Positions 1 through 8,724 of a stretch of DNA of 64,000 nt are shown here, piece after piece (the stretch's first letter is position 1; every line of letters starts with the position of its first letter). Location: the NCBI GenBank assembly GCA_903829945.1, contig CAIKRV010000001.1, forward strand, positions 23,570 through 87,569, in the 5' to 3' direction. Source of the stretch: an uncultured bacterium. GTDB lineage: Bacteria; Bacteroidota; Bacteroidia; CAILMK01. The notes under the pieces are model-generated. The model had not been told where the DNA came from, ran no database searches, and saw nothing but the letters and a program-made list of their open reading frames with translations. The translations under genes were made by a program, and so were the position numbers.

Positions 1-30
1 AAATAGCCAGTAACTTTTTCTTAAAACAGT

Positions 31-495
31 TTACTTGTTTGAAAAAAACAAATCCTTATATACAGCACGCATTTTGTCGTCAACTTCAAGAACTGCCATA
101 GTTAAAGTGCTTAAAGCGATTAAGTTATCTGATTCATCTTTGGTCTCAATTTGCCATACATGAGTTCTCTTTCCAAGGTGGACAGGCTTTGCAGTGCCAA
201 TGACAAATCCACTCATGGCGCTTTTAATGTGATTCACTTTAATTTCTAATCCTAAAGTATAAAAATTATTTCGATCTACACTTAAGTAGGCTGCCATACT
301 GCCAACAGTTTCAGCTAATGCAGCTGAGGCACCGCCATTTAACATTCCTAATGGTTGGGTGGTCCGATAATCAACAGGTAAGCGTGCCTTTAGATATGCC
401 TCATTTATTTCAATGAACTCAATACCTAGGTGTTCACCCATATTACCCGCCCCTCTTTTGTTAATTTCTTGTAAAGAAACACTCGTATCTATCAT
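31..495 (-). CDS. PaaI/YdiI-type hot-dog fold acyl-CoA thioesterase
   Basis: Probable cytosolic thioesterase that hydrolyses an acyl-CoA; the substrate cannot be read from the sequence. The roughly 154-residue protein has the hot-dog layout of the PaaI/YdiI family: a central LNGGASAALAETVGS segment, where a His/Asn-Gly-Gly followed by an acidic residue is typical, then the strand with VNHIKSA. The frame stays open up to a TTG at 528, but that codon overlaps the gene's own -7 box (526-533), so the ATG at 495 (MIDTSVSLQ) is the better start. It is divergent from the histidine phosphatase gene, and their promoters interlock. In menaquinone-using Bacteroidota such proteins may act as DHNA-CoA thioesterase; here that is only a possibility. 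Confidence 0.8.
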   Translation of the reverse strand: MIDTSVSLQEINKRGAGNMGEHLGIEFIEINEAYLKARLPVDYRTTQPLGMLNGGASAALAETVGSMAAYLSVDRNNFYTLGLEIKVNHIKSAMSGFVIGTAKPVHLGKRTHVWQIETKDESDNLIALSTLTMAVLEVDDKMRAVYKDLFFSNK

Positions 496-514
496 ATTAT
501 GAATTAAAAGCTTG

Positions 515-522
515 TACTTTTG
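515..522 (+). promoter_or_regulatory. -7 box (TACTTTTG) for the histidine phosphatase gene
   Basis: Exact match to the Bacteroidota -7 consensus TAnnTTTG, 29 bases before the TTG start at 552. It lies three bases from an opposing box for the divergent thioesterase gene. Confidence 0.5.
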
Positions 523-525
523 CAG

Positions 526-533
526 CAAAATTA
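526..533 (-). promoter_or_regulatory. -7 box (TAATTTTG on minus strand) for the thioesterase gene
   Basis: Exact TAnnTTTG match on the minus strand, 30 bases before the ATG at 495. It faces the plus-strand box at 515-522, so the two predicted transcripts overlap by about ten bases at their 5' ends. Confidence 0.5.
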
Positions 534-551
534 AGAATACTGCACGAGTAA

Positions 552-1208
552 TTGCCTTTAAACTACAAGCTTTTGGAAAAAGAAATATACCTCATCAGGC
601 ATGGTGAAACTGATTATAATTTGTTTGGAATGATTCAGGGATCTGGAATTGATTCCTCGCTTAACGAAACCGGAAGGCAACAAGCTGCTCTCTTTTTTGA
701 AACATTCTCTCTAATTAAATTTGATAGAGTTTATGTTTCTGCTTTACAAAGAACTCATCAATCTGTAGCTGCATTTACTGCATGCGGCATTCCAACAGAG
801 ATACATCCTGAATTAAATGAAATTTCTTGGGGAGAACACGAGGGGAAAGTGGCTAACTCTTTGGATAAAGAATATTTTTCTTATATTATTAATTCGTGGA
901 AGGGAGGTAGGACTAATATTGCCATTCGCGGCGGAGAAAGTCCCGAAGAGCTTACCTTAAAACAAGAAAAGGTAATTAAATTATTACGAAGCAGAACCGA
1001 TGAAAAGCGTGTACTTATCTGTATGCATGGTAGGGCAATGCGTATTTTTTTATGCAACTTATTAAGTTTGCCTTTATCCGAAATGGATCGCTTCCATCAT
1101 GAAAATTTATGCTTATATATTTTACGCTTAAATGACGATGGAACTTTTGAAATTAAATTGGAAAATCATACTGATCACCTCTTACCGATGGCCGTAGAGG
1201 AAATTTAA
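552..1208 (+). CDS. Histidine phosphatase (phosphoglycerate mutase-like) family protein
   Basis: Member of the RHG phosphatase superfamily, cytosolic, 218 residues. The catalytic LIRHGETDYN motif is at residues 14-23, and a second histidine lies in CMHGRAMR near residue 159, as expected for a branch-1 enzyme. The substrate is not evident; relatives include cobalamin-pathway phosphatases and broad sugar-phosphate phosphatases. A stop codon (549-551) sits directly before the TTG at 552, so translation must begin at this TTG or the one at 573. It is a single gene, convergent with nnr, which ends 4 bases downstream on the other strand. Confidence 0.85.
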   Translation: MPLNYKLLEKEIYLIRHGETDYNLFGMIQGSGIDSSLNETGRQQAALFFETFSLIKFDRVYVSALQRTHQSVAAFTACGIPTEIHPELNEISWGEHEGKVANSLDKEYFSYIINSWKGGRTNIAIRGGESPEELTLKQEKVIKLLRSRTDEKRVLICMHGRAMRIFLCNLLSLPLSEMDRFHHENLCLYILRLNDDGTFEIKLENHTDHLLPMAVEEI

Positions 1209-1212
1209 TTCC

Positions 1213-2727
1213 TCACCAGGATTCATTTTCTTGAATATAATTATATGCTTTACCAATTGCTGAAATTATATCCATCGGACTCAAACTATATAAACTTGAT
1301 TTTTCAAGGGCTAAATCTGCCGCTAAACCATGTATAAATACTCCAATTTTTGCTGCTGAAAGAGGTTGATATCCCTGAGCTAATAATCCGGTGAGTATGC
1401 CGCATAACACATCACCAGATCCTCCTTTTGCCATCCCTGGGTTCCCTGATGAATTAAAAAATACTTCTCCTTCCGGTGTATGAATAGATGTAATGGCACT
1501 TTTTAATACCAATATGCAGGAGTAATCTTGAGCAAAGGTGCTTGCTTTTTCTAATCTGTCAAAATCATTCATTGCTTTTCCGGAAAGTCTTTCAAATTCT
1601 TTAGGGTGCGGTGTTAAAATGGAATTAGGAGTAATTAATTCCATCATATCCGGATGAGCCGCTAAAAGATTCAGAGCATCTGCATCCAATACCATGGGTT
1701 TCCTAAAATGCTTTAGTAAATTTATTAATGCATCACGAGTAGATAATTGATTACCTATACCAGGACCGGCTCCAATGCTATTGTAAATACTGGTATCCGG
1801 AGCATTGCTTAGATATTTTTTATTATTATCACTTAAAACCATTATTTCCGGCAATACAGTTTGCATAATTTCATAAGCACAGCCCGGTATATACGCTGTA
1901 CTTAAACCTGCACCGATGCGCATACACGCAGAGGCGGACATAACAGCTGCTCCTACTTTTCCATAAGCACCAGCCCATATTAGCGCATGACCAAAATTTC
2001 CCTTATGTGCAATCTTGTCCCTATGCTTAATTAAAGGTTTAATATCTTCTTTTTCCAGGTAAAAATGGTTGCAATTTTGTGAGGAAATAAACGCTTCACT
2101 TAAGCCTATATTTAAAACAGACCAATCTCCAAGGTATTTCTGATTTTCACAAAGCATGAAAGAAAGTTTTGGCACTTGAATCGTAAATGTTTTATGTGCT
2201 TTAATGATGGCATCCTCATCATCATTATTTCGATCGGTAAATAATCCTGAAGGTATATCTATGGAAAAGATTGTTGCACCACTTCGATTAATATAATTAA
2301 TTATTTCGGCATAATATGATTCTACTTTTCGATTTAAACCGGTTCCAAACAAAGCATCAATTACGATATCCTGTGCATTGATTTCAGGAATCAAGTCATT
2401 TTCTAAGTTTATTATTTTATCGGATGCTAAGTCTGCTAATCGTGAACGATTGATGGCTGCATCGGCTGATAGTGATACGTTAGATATACCGTAAATAAGA
2501 CAATCAAATTCAGCTTGGATCATTTTTCGGGCTATGGCATATCCATCACCACCATTATTTCCGGGACCACAAATAAATATTATTTTTTGATCAGGATTGA
2601 TTTCAGTTAAAATTGACCAATAAAGCTCCTCTGAGGCCCTTTCCATCAAATCAATGGATAATACAGGCTCGTTTTTAATGGTGTATTCGTCAAGGTTTCT
2701 GATTTGCTCGGCACTTAATATTTTCAT
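1213..2727 (-). CDS. nnr: Bifunctional NAD(P)H-hydrate epimerase / ADP-dependent NAD(P)H-hydrate dehydratase
   Basis: Metabolite-repair enzyme that restores NADH and NADPH from their damaged hydrates. The 504-residue protein is the full fused form. The N-terminal YjeF_N epimerase domain (about 1-215) has the signature GPGNNGGDGYAIAR near residues 54-67. The C-terminal ribokinase-like dehydratase domain (about 225-500) has LDADALN, LTPHPKEFERL and the nucleotide-binding GNPGMAKGGSGDVL stretch. The start is ATG at 2727, only four bases after a perfect -7 box (2732-2739), so the mRNA is predicted to be leaderless. It is a single-gene unit, divergent from gltX. Confidence 0.95.
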   Translation of the reverse strand: MKILSAEQIRNLDEYTIKNEPVLSIDLMERASEELYWSILTEINPDQKIIFICGPGNNGGDGYAIARKMIQAEFDCLIYGISNVSLSADAAINRSRLADLASDKIINLENDLIPEINAQDIVIDALFGTGLNRKVESYYAEIINYINRSGATIFSIDIPSGLFTDRNNDDEDAIIKAHKTFTIQVPKLSFMLCENQKYLGDWSVLNIGLSEAFISSQNCNHFYLEKEDIKPLIKHRDKIAHKGNFGHALIWAGAYGKVGAAVMSASACMRIGAGLSTAYIPGCAYEIMQTVLPEIMVLSDNNKKYLSNAPDTSIYNSIGAGPGIGNQLSTRDALINLLKHFRKPMVLDADALNLLAAHPDMMELITPNSILTPHPKEFERLSGKAMNDFDRLEKASTFAQDYSCILVLKSAITSIHTPEGEVFFNSSGNPGMAKGGSGDVLCGILTGLLAQGYQPLSAAKIGVFIHGLAADLALEKSSLYSLSPMDIISAIGKAYNYIQENESW

Positions 2728-2731
2728 TCTT

Positions 2732-2739
2732 CAAAAATA
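2732..2739 (-). promoter_or_regulatory. -7 box (TATTTTTG) of nnr, four bases before the start codon
   Basis: TAnnTTTG match on the minus strand; the bases AAGA separate it from the ATG. This spacing would put the transcription start on the start codon. Confidence 0.55.
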
Positions 2740-2833
2740 ACAAAGATTGAGACAGAATAGGATTAGAAATAATGTTGAAGACTAGGAATATTGTATTTTT
2801 TCAGTCTTAGGTACTATACTGTTTACTAATTAT

Positions 2834-2841
2834 TAATTTTG
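2834..2841 (+). promoter_or_regulatory. -7 box (TAATTTTG) of gltX, four bases before the start codon
   Basis: Exact TAnnTTTG match followed by CAGC and then the ATG at 2846. No Shine-Dalgarno sequence could fit, so a leaderless mRNA is predicted. Confidence 0.6.
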
Positions 2842-2845
2842 CAGC

Positions 2846-4381
2846 ATGAGTATTGAAAGAAGAGTACGAACAAGATTTGCGCCATCACCTACAGGTCCAT
2901 TGCATTTGGGTGGCGTGCGAACAGCCTTATATTGTTGGTTATTTGCAAAGAAAAATGGTGGGGATTTTTTATTACGTATCGAAGATACTGACCAAGAACG
3001 CTTTGTTCCTGGAGCGGAAGAATATATAATTGAATCTTTAAATTGGGCTGGATTACACTATGATGAAGGTCCTGGTGTTGGAGGTCCGCATGGTCCATAT
3101 CGTCAATCTGAACGAAAGCCGATATATAGGAAATATGTAGACCAACTTTTAACAGCCGGTCATGCCTATTATGCATTCGATACCAAACAAGAATTGGATG
3201 ATATGCGTGAAAGAATGACCAAGGCTGGCATGGTTTCTCCAAAATATGACCATGTTACCAGAGAATATATGAAAAACTCCCTTACTTTATCTAAGGATGA
3301 AGTAGACGCTCGTTTGGCAGCCGGGGAACCTTATGTAGTTCGGATTAAAATTCCGCGTAATGAGGAAATTAGATTACATGATATTATTCGTGGTTGGGTT
3401 TCTGTCCGAAGTAATGAGTTGGATGACAAAGTTTTATTTAAATCAGATGGCATGCCAACTTATCACATGGCAAATGTAGTTGACGACTATCTAATGAATA
3501 TCAGTCATGTAATTCGTGGTGAAGAATGGCTACCCTCTGCTCCAACACATGTTTTATTGTATAAATATTTAGGCTGGGAAGACCAAATGCCACAATTTGC
3601 ACATTTGCCATTGATTCTCAAGCCTGAAGGCAATGGAAAACTAAGCAAAAGAGATGGCGATCGTTTAGGATTTCCAGTATTTTCTTTAAATTGGACAGAT
3701 CCTTTTTCCGGAGAAACAAGCAGTGGTTATCGTGAAGCCGGATATTTGCCCGATGCTTATATTAATATTTTGGTGATGCTAGGTTGGCATCCTACCGATA
3801 ATAAAGAATTATTTACCAAGGATGAGCTTATTGAAGCTTTCAGTTTAGAACGTGTAAGTAAAAGCGGAGCAAAATTTGATCCTGAAAAAGCAAAATGGTA
3901 TAATCATCAATATTTAAAAATGACGGATAATGCAATTTTAGCTGAAGCCTTTTTACCACAATTAAAAGATCAAGGAATAGAGATTAATCTGGAATATGTG
4001 CAAAATGTGTGCGGACTCATAAAGGAAAAAGCAACATTTATGAAGGATTTCTGGTCACTCTCCTCTTATTTTTTCAAAAAACCTGAACATTATGATGAAA
4101 AGGTCATTGAAAAAAAATGGGATGCTGAAGCAAGCTTATTTTTATCGGCATTAATAAATATATTTTCAACTTTAACAGATTTTAAATCTGAATCAGCTCA
4201 TAAAGGTTTTGAAGAAGCGGCCGTATCACTCAATCTTAAATCTGGTAATTATATGCAATTATTTCGAGTGGTCGTGTCCGGGCAGGCTTCCGGTCCATCT
4301 ATTTGGGATATGGTTGCTTTGATTGGTAAAGATGAAATAGTTAATCGATTGCAATTGGCAATGCAACTTTATGGCAAGTAG
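2846..4381 (+). CDS. gltX: Glutamyl-tRNA synthetase
   Basis: Class I aminoacyl-tRNA synthetase that charges tRNA-Glu in the cytosol. The 511-residue length fits the family. The Rossmann catalytic domain carries the HIGH-type motif in APSPTGPLHLGG (residues 12-23). The second ATP-binding motif KLSKRDG is near residues 265-272. It is preceded by the family segment VVDDYLMNISHVIRGEEWLPS. The C-terminal third is the alpha-helical anticodon-binding domain. The gene begins at the ATG four bases after its promoter box and is followed, 44 bases after its stop, by the small exported Cys-rich protein gene. Confidence 0.97.
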   Translation: MSIERRVRTRFAPSPTGPLHLGGVRTALYCWLFAKKNGGDFLLRIEDTDQERFVPGAEEYIIESLNWAGLHYDEGPGVGGPHGPYRQSERKPIYRKYVDQLLTAGHAYYAFDTKQELDDMRERMTKAGMVSPKYDHVTREYMKNSLTLSKDEVDARLAAGEPYVVRIKIPRNEEIRLHDIIRGWVSVRSNELDDKVLFKSDGMPTYHMANVVDDYLMNISHVIRGEEWLPSAPTHVLLYKYLGWEDQMPQFAHLPLILKPEGNGKLSKRDGDRLGFPVFSLNWTDPFSGETSSGYREAGYLPDAYINILVMLGWHPTDNKELFTKDELIEAFSLERVSKSGAKFDPEKAKWYNHQYLKMTDNAILAEAFLPQLKDQGIEINLEYVQNVCGLIKEKATFMKDFWSLSSYFFKKPEHYDEKVIEKKWDAEASLFLSALINIFSTLTDFKSESAHKGFEEAAVSLNLKSGNYMQLFRVVVSGQASGPSIWDMVALIGKDEIVNRLQLAMQLYGK

Positions 4382-4425
4382 GATTTTAGGAACCAAAGTT
4401 GTTTTTATTTTGTAAACTTGATGTA

Positions 4426-4797
4426 ATGAAAAAATATTTTGCCATATTTTGTCTTTTTTGTTATCTGCTTTCAACAGCAGGATTGGCAGTATCTTTACAT
4501 TTCTGCATGGGAAACTTAGAAAAGGTTGCTTTTTTCAAAGGCAATGATTCTTGTGCATGCCAGAAAAAAAATAATTGTTGCAAAGACCTTGTCAAATATT
4601 TTAAATATTACGAAGCACATAAAAATGTAAATTCCACCAATGCCAATGATGTTTTAGTGCATGATTTTGTTTGTAATAACTTTTTTAACTCAAACAATAT
4701 TGCAAATGCTCAATGGTATAATATGTCCATGGAAGCAAATGCTCCTCCCGGTAATTCATCACCCATATTTCTTGAAAATTGTAGTTTCAGGATTTAA
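4426..4797 (+). CDS. Small exported Cys-rich protein, HYC_CC_PP-type
   Basis: Predicted periplasmic or surface protein of 123 residues of unknown biochemical role. It starts MKKYFAIFCLFCYLLSTAG, a signal peptide, followed by the HFCMGN motif and then CACQKKNNCC. This His-x-Cys plus paired-Cys pattern is what is called HYC_CC_PP in Bacteroidota and suggests metal or redox binding. The frame is open to a TTG at 4399, but the ATG at 4426 puts the signal peptide at the N terminus. It is first in a row with an HMA protein, a TonB receptor and an exported HMA protein, so copper or another soft metal is the likely theme; that is inference. Confidence 0.75.
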   Translation: MKKYFAIFCLFCYLLSTAGLAVSLHFCMGNLEKVAFFKGNDSCACQKKNNCCKDLVKYFKYYEAHKNVNSTNANDVLVHDFVCNNFFNSNNIANAQWYNMSMEANAPPGNSSPIFLENCSFRI

Positions 4798-4814
4798 TCT
4801 TTTAATTTTCTCCG

Positions 4815-4850
4815 GCATCATTTTTTTCTGATGCATCTTTATTTTTTAAG
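4815..4850 (+). terminator. Weak hairpin with T-rich tail between the Cys-rich gene and the HMA gene
   Basis: GCATCA (4815-4820) pairs with TGATGC (4829-4834) and is followed by ATCTTTATTTTTT. The six-pair stem is weak, so this may be a partial terminator or mRNA-processing hairpin rather than an operon boundary. Confidence 0.35.
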
Positions 4851-4914
4851 ACATTCTTCAATAAATGGAGTGAAGTTTTAACCTTATTTATTTTATTATT
4901 TTAAAATTTTATTT

Positions 4915-5130
4915 ATGGAAACTAAGTACTTTATTAATGGTATGCATTGTAATGCATGCAAGGAAAATGTATCATCTGCGCTTAAATCTGTAGCAGGTGT
5001 AGTAGAAACAAATGTAGATCTGGAACATGGAGAGGCATCCATAAAAATGGAAAGTCCTATAGCTATTGAAGTCTTTCAAAAAGCATTGCGTATGCGAGGC
5101 GCCTATACTATAACACCGAAAAATGAATAA
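4915..5130 (+). CDS. Heavy-metal-associated (HMA) domain protein, CopZ-like
   Basis: A 71-residue single HMA domain with no signal peptide, so probably a cytosolic metallochaperone. The metal site is GMHCNACKENV (Cys-x-x-Cys, residues 12-15), followed by the family segment on strand 2 (GVVETNVDLEHGEASIKME). Copper(I) is the usual ligand of this family, although zinc or mercury relatives exist. Its stop overlaps the start of the TonB-dependent receptor (TAATG), implying translational coupling. No P-type ATPase, the usual partner of CopZ, is present in the window. Confidence 0.85.
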   Translation: METKYFINGMHCNACKENVSSALKSVAGVVETNVDLEHGEASIKMESPIAIEVFQKALRMRGAYTITPKNE

Positions 5131-7370
5131 TGAAAGTCGCCTTAAAAATACTCACACACATTATATTTTTATGTAGTATAAGCCTACTCAAAGCACAACA
5201 TATTCAAGGTTTTGTTTTTGATAAAGACACCAGTAAGTTCAAGCAAGCTTTGGTAGGAGCAACTCTTAAATGGATGAACCAGAAAAAAGGAGCAATTAGT
5301 GACGAACGAGGTTATTTTCATTTGGATTTACCGGATACAAGTAGGCAACATCGATTGGTCATTAGCTATTTAGGTTATGGTACAGATACTATTTTAATTA
5401 CGACTCAGCGAAATATTGAAATATATTTAAGCCAAGGAATTATAACTAAATCTGTACTCGTAGAAGTGGAACGTAAGGCAAGTTACTTTTCAAAATTAAC
5501 ACTCGGACAAACTGAAATAATTGGGTCGAAAGAATTATTGCGTGCCGCATGTTGCAATTTGTCTGAAAGCTTTGAAACAAATCCTTCTGTGGATGTAAAC
5601 TTCGCTGATGCATTGACAGGTGCAAAACAAATAAGGATGCTTGGATTGGAAGGTGTTTATACTCAAATTATGAAAGAAAATATTCCTGCGTTTCGTGGTT
5701 TGGCAAATACTTTTGGATTATCTTATTTGCCGGGAACTTGGATTGAAAGTATTCAATTGACGAAGGGTGCGGGCTCGGTCATAAACGGCTATGAAAGTAT
5801 GGCTGGACAAATAAATGTCGAATTAAAAAAGCCTTTAAATAGCGAACCTGTTTTAATAAATTATTATGCCGACCAAATGTTGAGAAATGAATTAAATATC
5901 ACTCTCAGTAGAAAGTTAAATGAACATTTTGGTACAGCACTTTTACTGCATGGCGATCAAAATTTATTAAAATCTGATCGAAATAATGATGGTTTCTTGG
6001 ATCAACCTTTATCCAAGCAATTGAGCTTTTTAAATCGTTGGGAATATTTCGACGAAGAAAAAATAGAGGTGCAATTTGGAATCTCAGGTTTAATGCAAAA
6101 TAAAATTGGCGGACAAGTTAATTTTAATCCGGAAACTGATTATTTAAGTCATACCATTTATGGTTTAGGAATTAATACCAATCGTTGGGAAACCTATGGG
6201 AAATTTGGTTTATTATTCCCAGAAAAGCCATATAAAAGTATCGGCCTTATTTTAAATGCAGTAAATCATCAACAAAACAACTATTTTGGGACAAGTACTT
6301 ATGATGGCCATGAACAAAGTTTTTATTCTAATTTAATTTATCAATCTATCATTAAGAATACGGATCATAAATTCAAGCTTGGCGGGGGTATTTTGCTAAA
6401 TCAATCAAATGAAAAAATTCATATAAGCGGATTAGATTCTGCACCAAATATGAAAGAAATTGTCCCGGGTATCTTTGGTGAATATAATTATACTCATTTA
6501 GAAAAGTATGCTGCTACTTTAGGACTACGATTGGATAATCATAATTTATACGGATGGATGCTTACTCCAAGGATTCATACTAAATACAATTTAAGTAAAA
6601 ATACTATTTTGAGGGCTTCCGCCGGCAAAGGATATAGAACACCTTATCTTTTTGCAGAGAATACTACACTATGGTCGAGTTCACGAAAATTGTTTTTTGA
6701 GGATAAGGTACAGCAGGAAATCAGTTGGAATTATGGTGCCAGCTTACAACATGATTTTAAAATTTCCGGGAAAGATGCTTCTTTTCAATTAGATTATTAT
6801 CGAACAATTTTTCAAAAGCAAATAATATTGGATTTAGAACAGAATCCGCATGAAATTCATATTTATCAGTTAAAGGGAATTTCATTTGCCAATAGCTTTC
6901 AGGCTGAAATTAATTATGCAATTTTTAAAAATTTATCCCTTCGTAGCGCCTATAAAAACTATGATGTTCGTATGGATTATAAGGGGGATATTTTGCCTAA
7001 AGCTTTTATTCCCAAACAAAGATTTTTAACAACCGTGTCCTATAATACCAAATATAAAAAATATATTTTCGACGCTACAGCATTATGGTATGGTATGGCT
7101 AGAATTCCGAGTACTGAATTAAATCCAGTTCAATATCAAATATCCAATCAATCTCCTGCCTATTGGTTGTTTCATTTTCAAGCTACTCGGAATTTCAAAA
7201 AAATATCAATTTATATTGGCAGTGAGAATTTATTTGATTTTAGGCAATTGCATCCAATTCTTGCCTCAGAAGCACCCTTTGGTCCATATTTTGATGCTTC
7301 CATGATATGGGGGCCGGTAGATGGCAGAAGGATATATTTTGGCCTACGTTGGAAAATTGGGGAACTATAA
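5130..7370 (+). CDS. TonB-dependent outer-membrane receptor with N-terminal CarboxypepD_reg-like domain
   Basis: Outer-membrane active transporter of 746 residues. A signal peptide (about 1-22, ending LLKAQ) is followed by a carboxypeptidase-regulatory-like beta-sandwich (about 23-110, HIQGFVFDKDTSK to a DERGYFHLDLPD segment). The plug domain (about 125-235) includes IQLTKGAGSVINGYESMAGQINV, and the rest is the 22-strand barrel. The substrate is not readable. The flanking HMA genes, coupled start and Cys-rich neighbour suggest a metal or metal chelate rather than glycans; no SusD gene is present, which argues against a polysaccharide locus. It overlaps the upstream HMA gene by one base. Confidence 0.9.
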   Translation: MKVALKILTHIIFLCSISLLKAQHIQGFVFDKDTSKFKQALVGATLKWMNQKKGAISDERGYFHLDLPDTSRQHRLVISYLGYGTDTILITTQRNIEIYLSQGIITKSVLVEVERKASYFSKLTLGQTEIIGSKELLRAACCNLSESFETNPSVDVNFADALTGAKQIRMLGLEGVYTQIMKENIPAFRGLANTFGLSYLPGTWIESIQLTKGAGSVINGYESMAGQINVELKKPLNSEPVLINYYADQMLRNELNITLSRKLNEHFGTALLLHGDQNLLKSDRNNDGFLDQPLSKQLSFLNRWEYFDEEKIEVQFGISGLMQNKIGGQVNFNPETDYLSHTIYGLGINTNRWETYGKFGLLFPEKPYKSIGLILNAVNHQQNNYFGTSTYDGHEQSFYSNLIYQSIIKNTDHKFKLGGGILLNQSNEKIHISGLDSAPNMKEIVPGIFGEYNYTHLEKYAATLGLRLDNHNLYGWMLTPRIHTKYNLSKNTILRASAGKGYRTPYLFAENTTLWSSSRKLFFEDKVQQEISWNYGASLQHDFKISGKDASFQLDYYRTIFQKQIILDLEQNPHEIHIYQLKGISFANSFQAEINYAIFKNLSLRSAYKNYDVRMDYKGDILPKAFIPKQRFLTTVSYNTKYKKYIFDATALWYGMARIPSTELNPVQYQISNQSPAYWLFHFQATRNFKKISIYIGSENLFDFRQLHPILASEAPFGPYFDASMIWGPVDGRRIYFGLRWKIGEL

Positions 7371-7380
7371 AAACACAATT

Positions 7381-7710
7381 ATGAAAGAAATTAAAATGTT
7401 AACAATCATAATGTTAATTTGTTTTTCTGCTCAGGCTGGAGGCAACAAAACAGATACAGTCTATATAAAAACTTCCGCCATTTGTACAGAATGTAAGGAA
7501 CGAATTGAGGGGGCTTTAGCATATGAAAAAGGAGTTATTAGTGCAGATTTAACCGTAAGTACAGCTATGGTAAAGGTTGTTTATAAAGTAGAAAAGACTA
7601 ATCCGGAGGAAATCAGAAAGGCAATTGCAGAAATTGGTTATGATGCTGATAATGTGAAAGCTAACTCAAAGTCTTATGATAAATTACCTAAATGTTGTAA
7701 AAAAGAATAA
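7381..7710 (+). CDS. Exported heavy-metal-associated (HMA) domain protein
   Basis: A 109-residue protein with a signal peptide (MKEIKMLTIIMLICFSAQA) followed by an HMA fold. The metal loop is ICTECKERIEGAL, giving Cys-x-x-Cys, and a CC pair sits near the C terminus (KLPKCCKKE). Export of an HMA domain places a metal binder in the periplasm, next to the TonB receptor encoded 10 bases upstream. The methionine of the usual GMxCxxC loop is replaced (SAICTEC). The frame is open back to 7321 inside the receptor gene, but the ATG at 7381 starts the signal peptide. Specificity is unknown. Confidence 0.8.
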   Translation: MKEIKMLTIIMLICFSAQAGGNKTDTVYIKTSAICTECKERIEGALAYEKGVISADLTVSTAMVKVVYKVEKTNPEEIRKAIAEIGYDADNVKANSKSYDKLPKCCKKE

Positions 7711-7760
7711 AACGGTACCTACTTTGATGAAAAGGGCTTAATTTCTATGCCAACAATTCA

Positions 7761-7768
7761 TATCTTTG
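7761..7768 (+). promoter_or_regulatory. -7 box (TATCTTTG) for the three-gene FKBP operon
   Basis: Exact TAnnTTTG match, 16 bases before the ATG at 7785. It separates the metal module from the FKBP genes. Confidence 0.5.
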
Positions 7769-7784
7769 CAGCAAATTTTTAAAA

Positions 7785-8723
7785 ATGAGATACCTTTTAT
7801 TGTCAATTTGTGCACTAAGCATCGCAGTGCTCTCTTCATGTAAACATGGTGGATATACCACTACTAAATCAGGCTTACAGTATATCATCCATTCCAGTAA
7901 AGGCGGCAGAAAGCCGAAGGAAGGTGATTACATGAAAGTTTATTATCAAATCCGTACAGACAAAGATTCTATTTTAGAAGATACTCGTGATCCAAAAAGC
8001 CCATATGCCGGCAAACCTGTAAATATTCCATACAGTAAACCTAAAAGTTTGGTGGATTTAATGGAAGGTTTTGGTATGTTGGGTGAAGGTGATAGTGCTA
8101 CTTTTAGACTAAATAGTGATTCTATTTACAAACAACCTCAACAAAGACCGCCATTTATTAAACCTGGTGAGTATATGAAATTTGTTGTGAAGTTGGTAAA
8201 ACTTGCTACTGAAGATGAAGTGAAAAAGGACGAAATGGCAAGACGCGAAGAATTTATTAAGAAGATGAAGGAAGAACAAGCCAAACAATTGGTGATTGAT
8301 GATAAATTATTGCAAGATTTCTTTACCAAGAATAATTTACATCCTCAAAAAACGGAAAGCGGATTGTACTATACTATCGAGACTCCTGGCAAAGGTGATA
8401 ATATTGCGGATGGAGATTCTGCCGTAGTAAACTATGCCGGTAGATTTTTAGATGGCAAGCTTTTTGATACTAATATGGATGATGTGATTAAAAAAGAAAA
8501 ATACGATAGAGGCGGACCGGCAAAACCATTTACTGTACCTGTAGGTGCTCACCAAGTAATTCCAGGTTGGGATGAAGGTTTAAAACTTTTCAAAAAAGGT
8601 GCTAAGGGTAAGTTGTATATTCCATCTGTACTGGCCTATGGTAAACAACAAAACCAAATGATACCTGCCAATTCTTGCTTAGTATTTGATGTGAATATTA
8701 TCGACGTTAAACGCAGCAAATAA
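7785..8723 (+). CDS. FKBP-type peptidyl-prolyl isomerase lipoprotein, two FKBP-like halves
   Basis: Probable exported prolyl isomerase/chaperone of 312 residues. The signal peptide ends in a lipobox (LSSC, Cys19), so the protein is likely a lipoprotein. Residues about 28-140 form an FKBP-like unit (TTKSGLQYIIHS to MKFVVKLVKL) that lacks most of the canonical pocket. After a charged helical linker (about 145-180), residues about 185-310 form the clear FKBP domain, with GDSAVVNYAGRFLDGKLFD, a VIPGWDEGL motif and IPSVLAYG. First of three tandem paralogues; the next gene starts one base after its stop codon. Confidence 0.9.
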   Translation: MRYLLLSICALSIAVLSSCKHGGYTTTKSGLQYIIHSSKGGRKPKEGDYMKVYYQIRTDKDSILEDTRDPKSPYAGKPVNIPYSKPKSLVDLMEGFGMLGEGDSATFRLNSDSIYKQPQQRPPFIKPGEYMKFVVKLVKLATEDEVKKDEMARREEFIKKMKEEQAKQLVIDDKLLQDFFTKNNLHPQKTESGLYYTIETPGKGDNIADGDSAVVNYAGRFLDGKLFDTNMDDVIKKEKYDRGGPAKPFTVPVGAHQVIPGWDEGLKLFKKGAKGKLYIPSVLAYGKQQNQMIPANSCLVFDVNIIDVKRSK

Positions 8724-8724
8724 A

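Noticed and set aside
2889..3242. Minus-strand 117-codon frame inside gltX
   Set aside because: It is antisense to the conserved catalytic core of gltX and has no signal, domain or promoter.
4399..4425. TTG start 27 bases upstream for the Cys-rich exported protein
   Set aside because: It would place charged residues before the signal peptide; the ATG at 4426 begins directly with a typical signal sequence.
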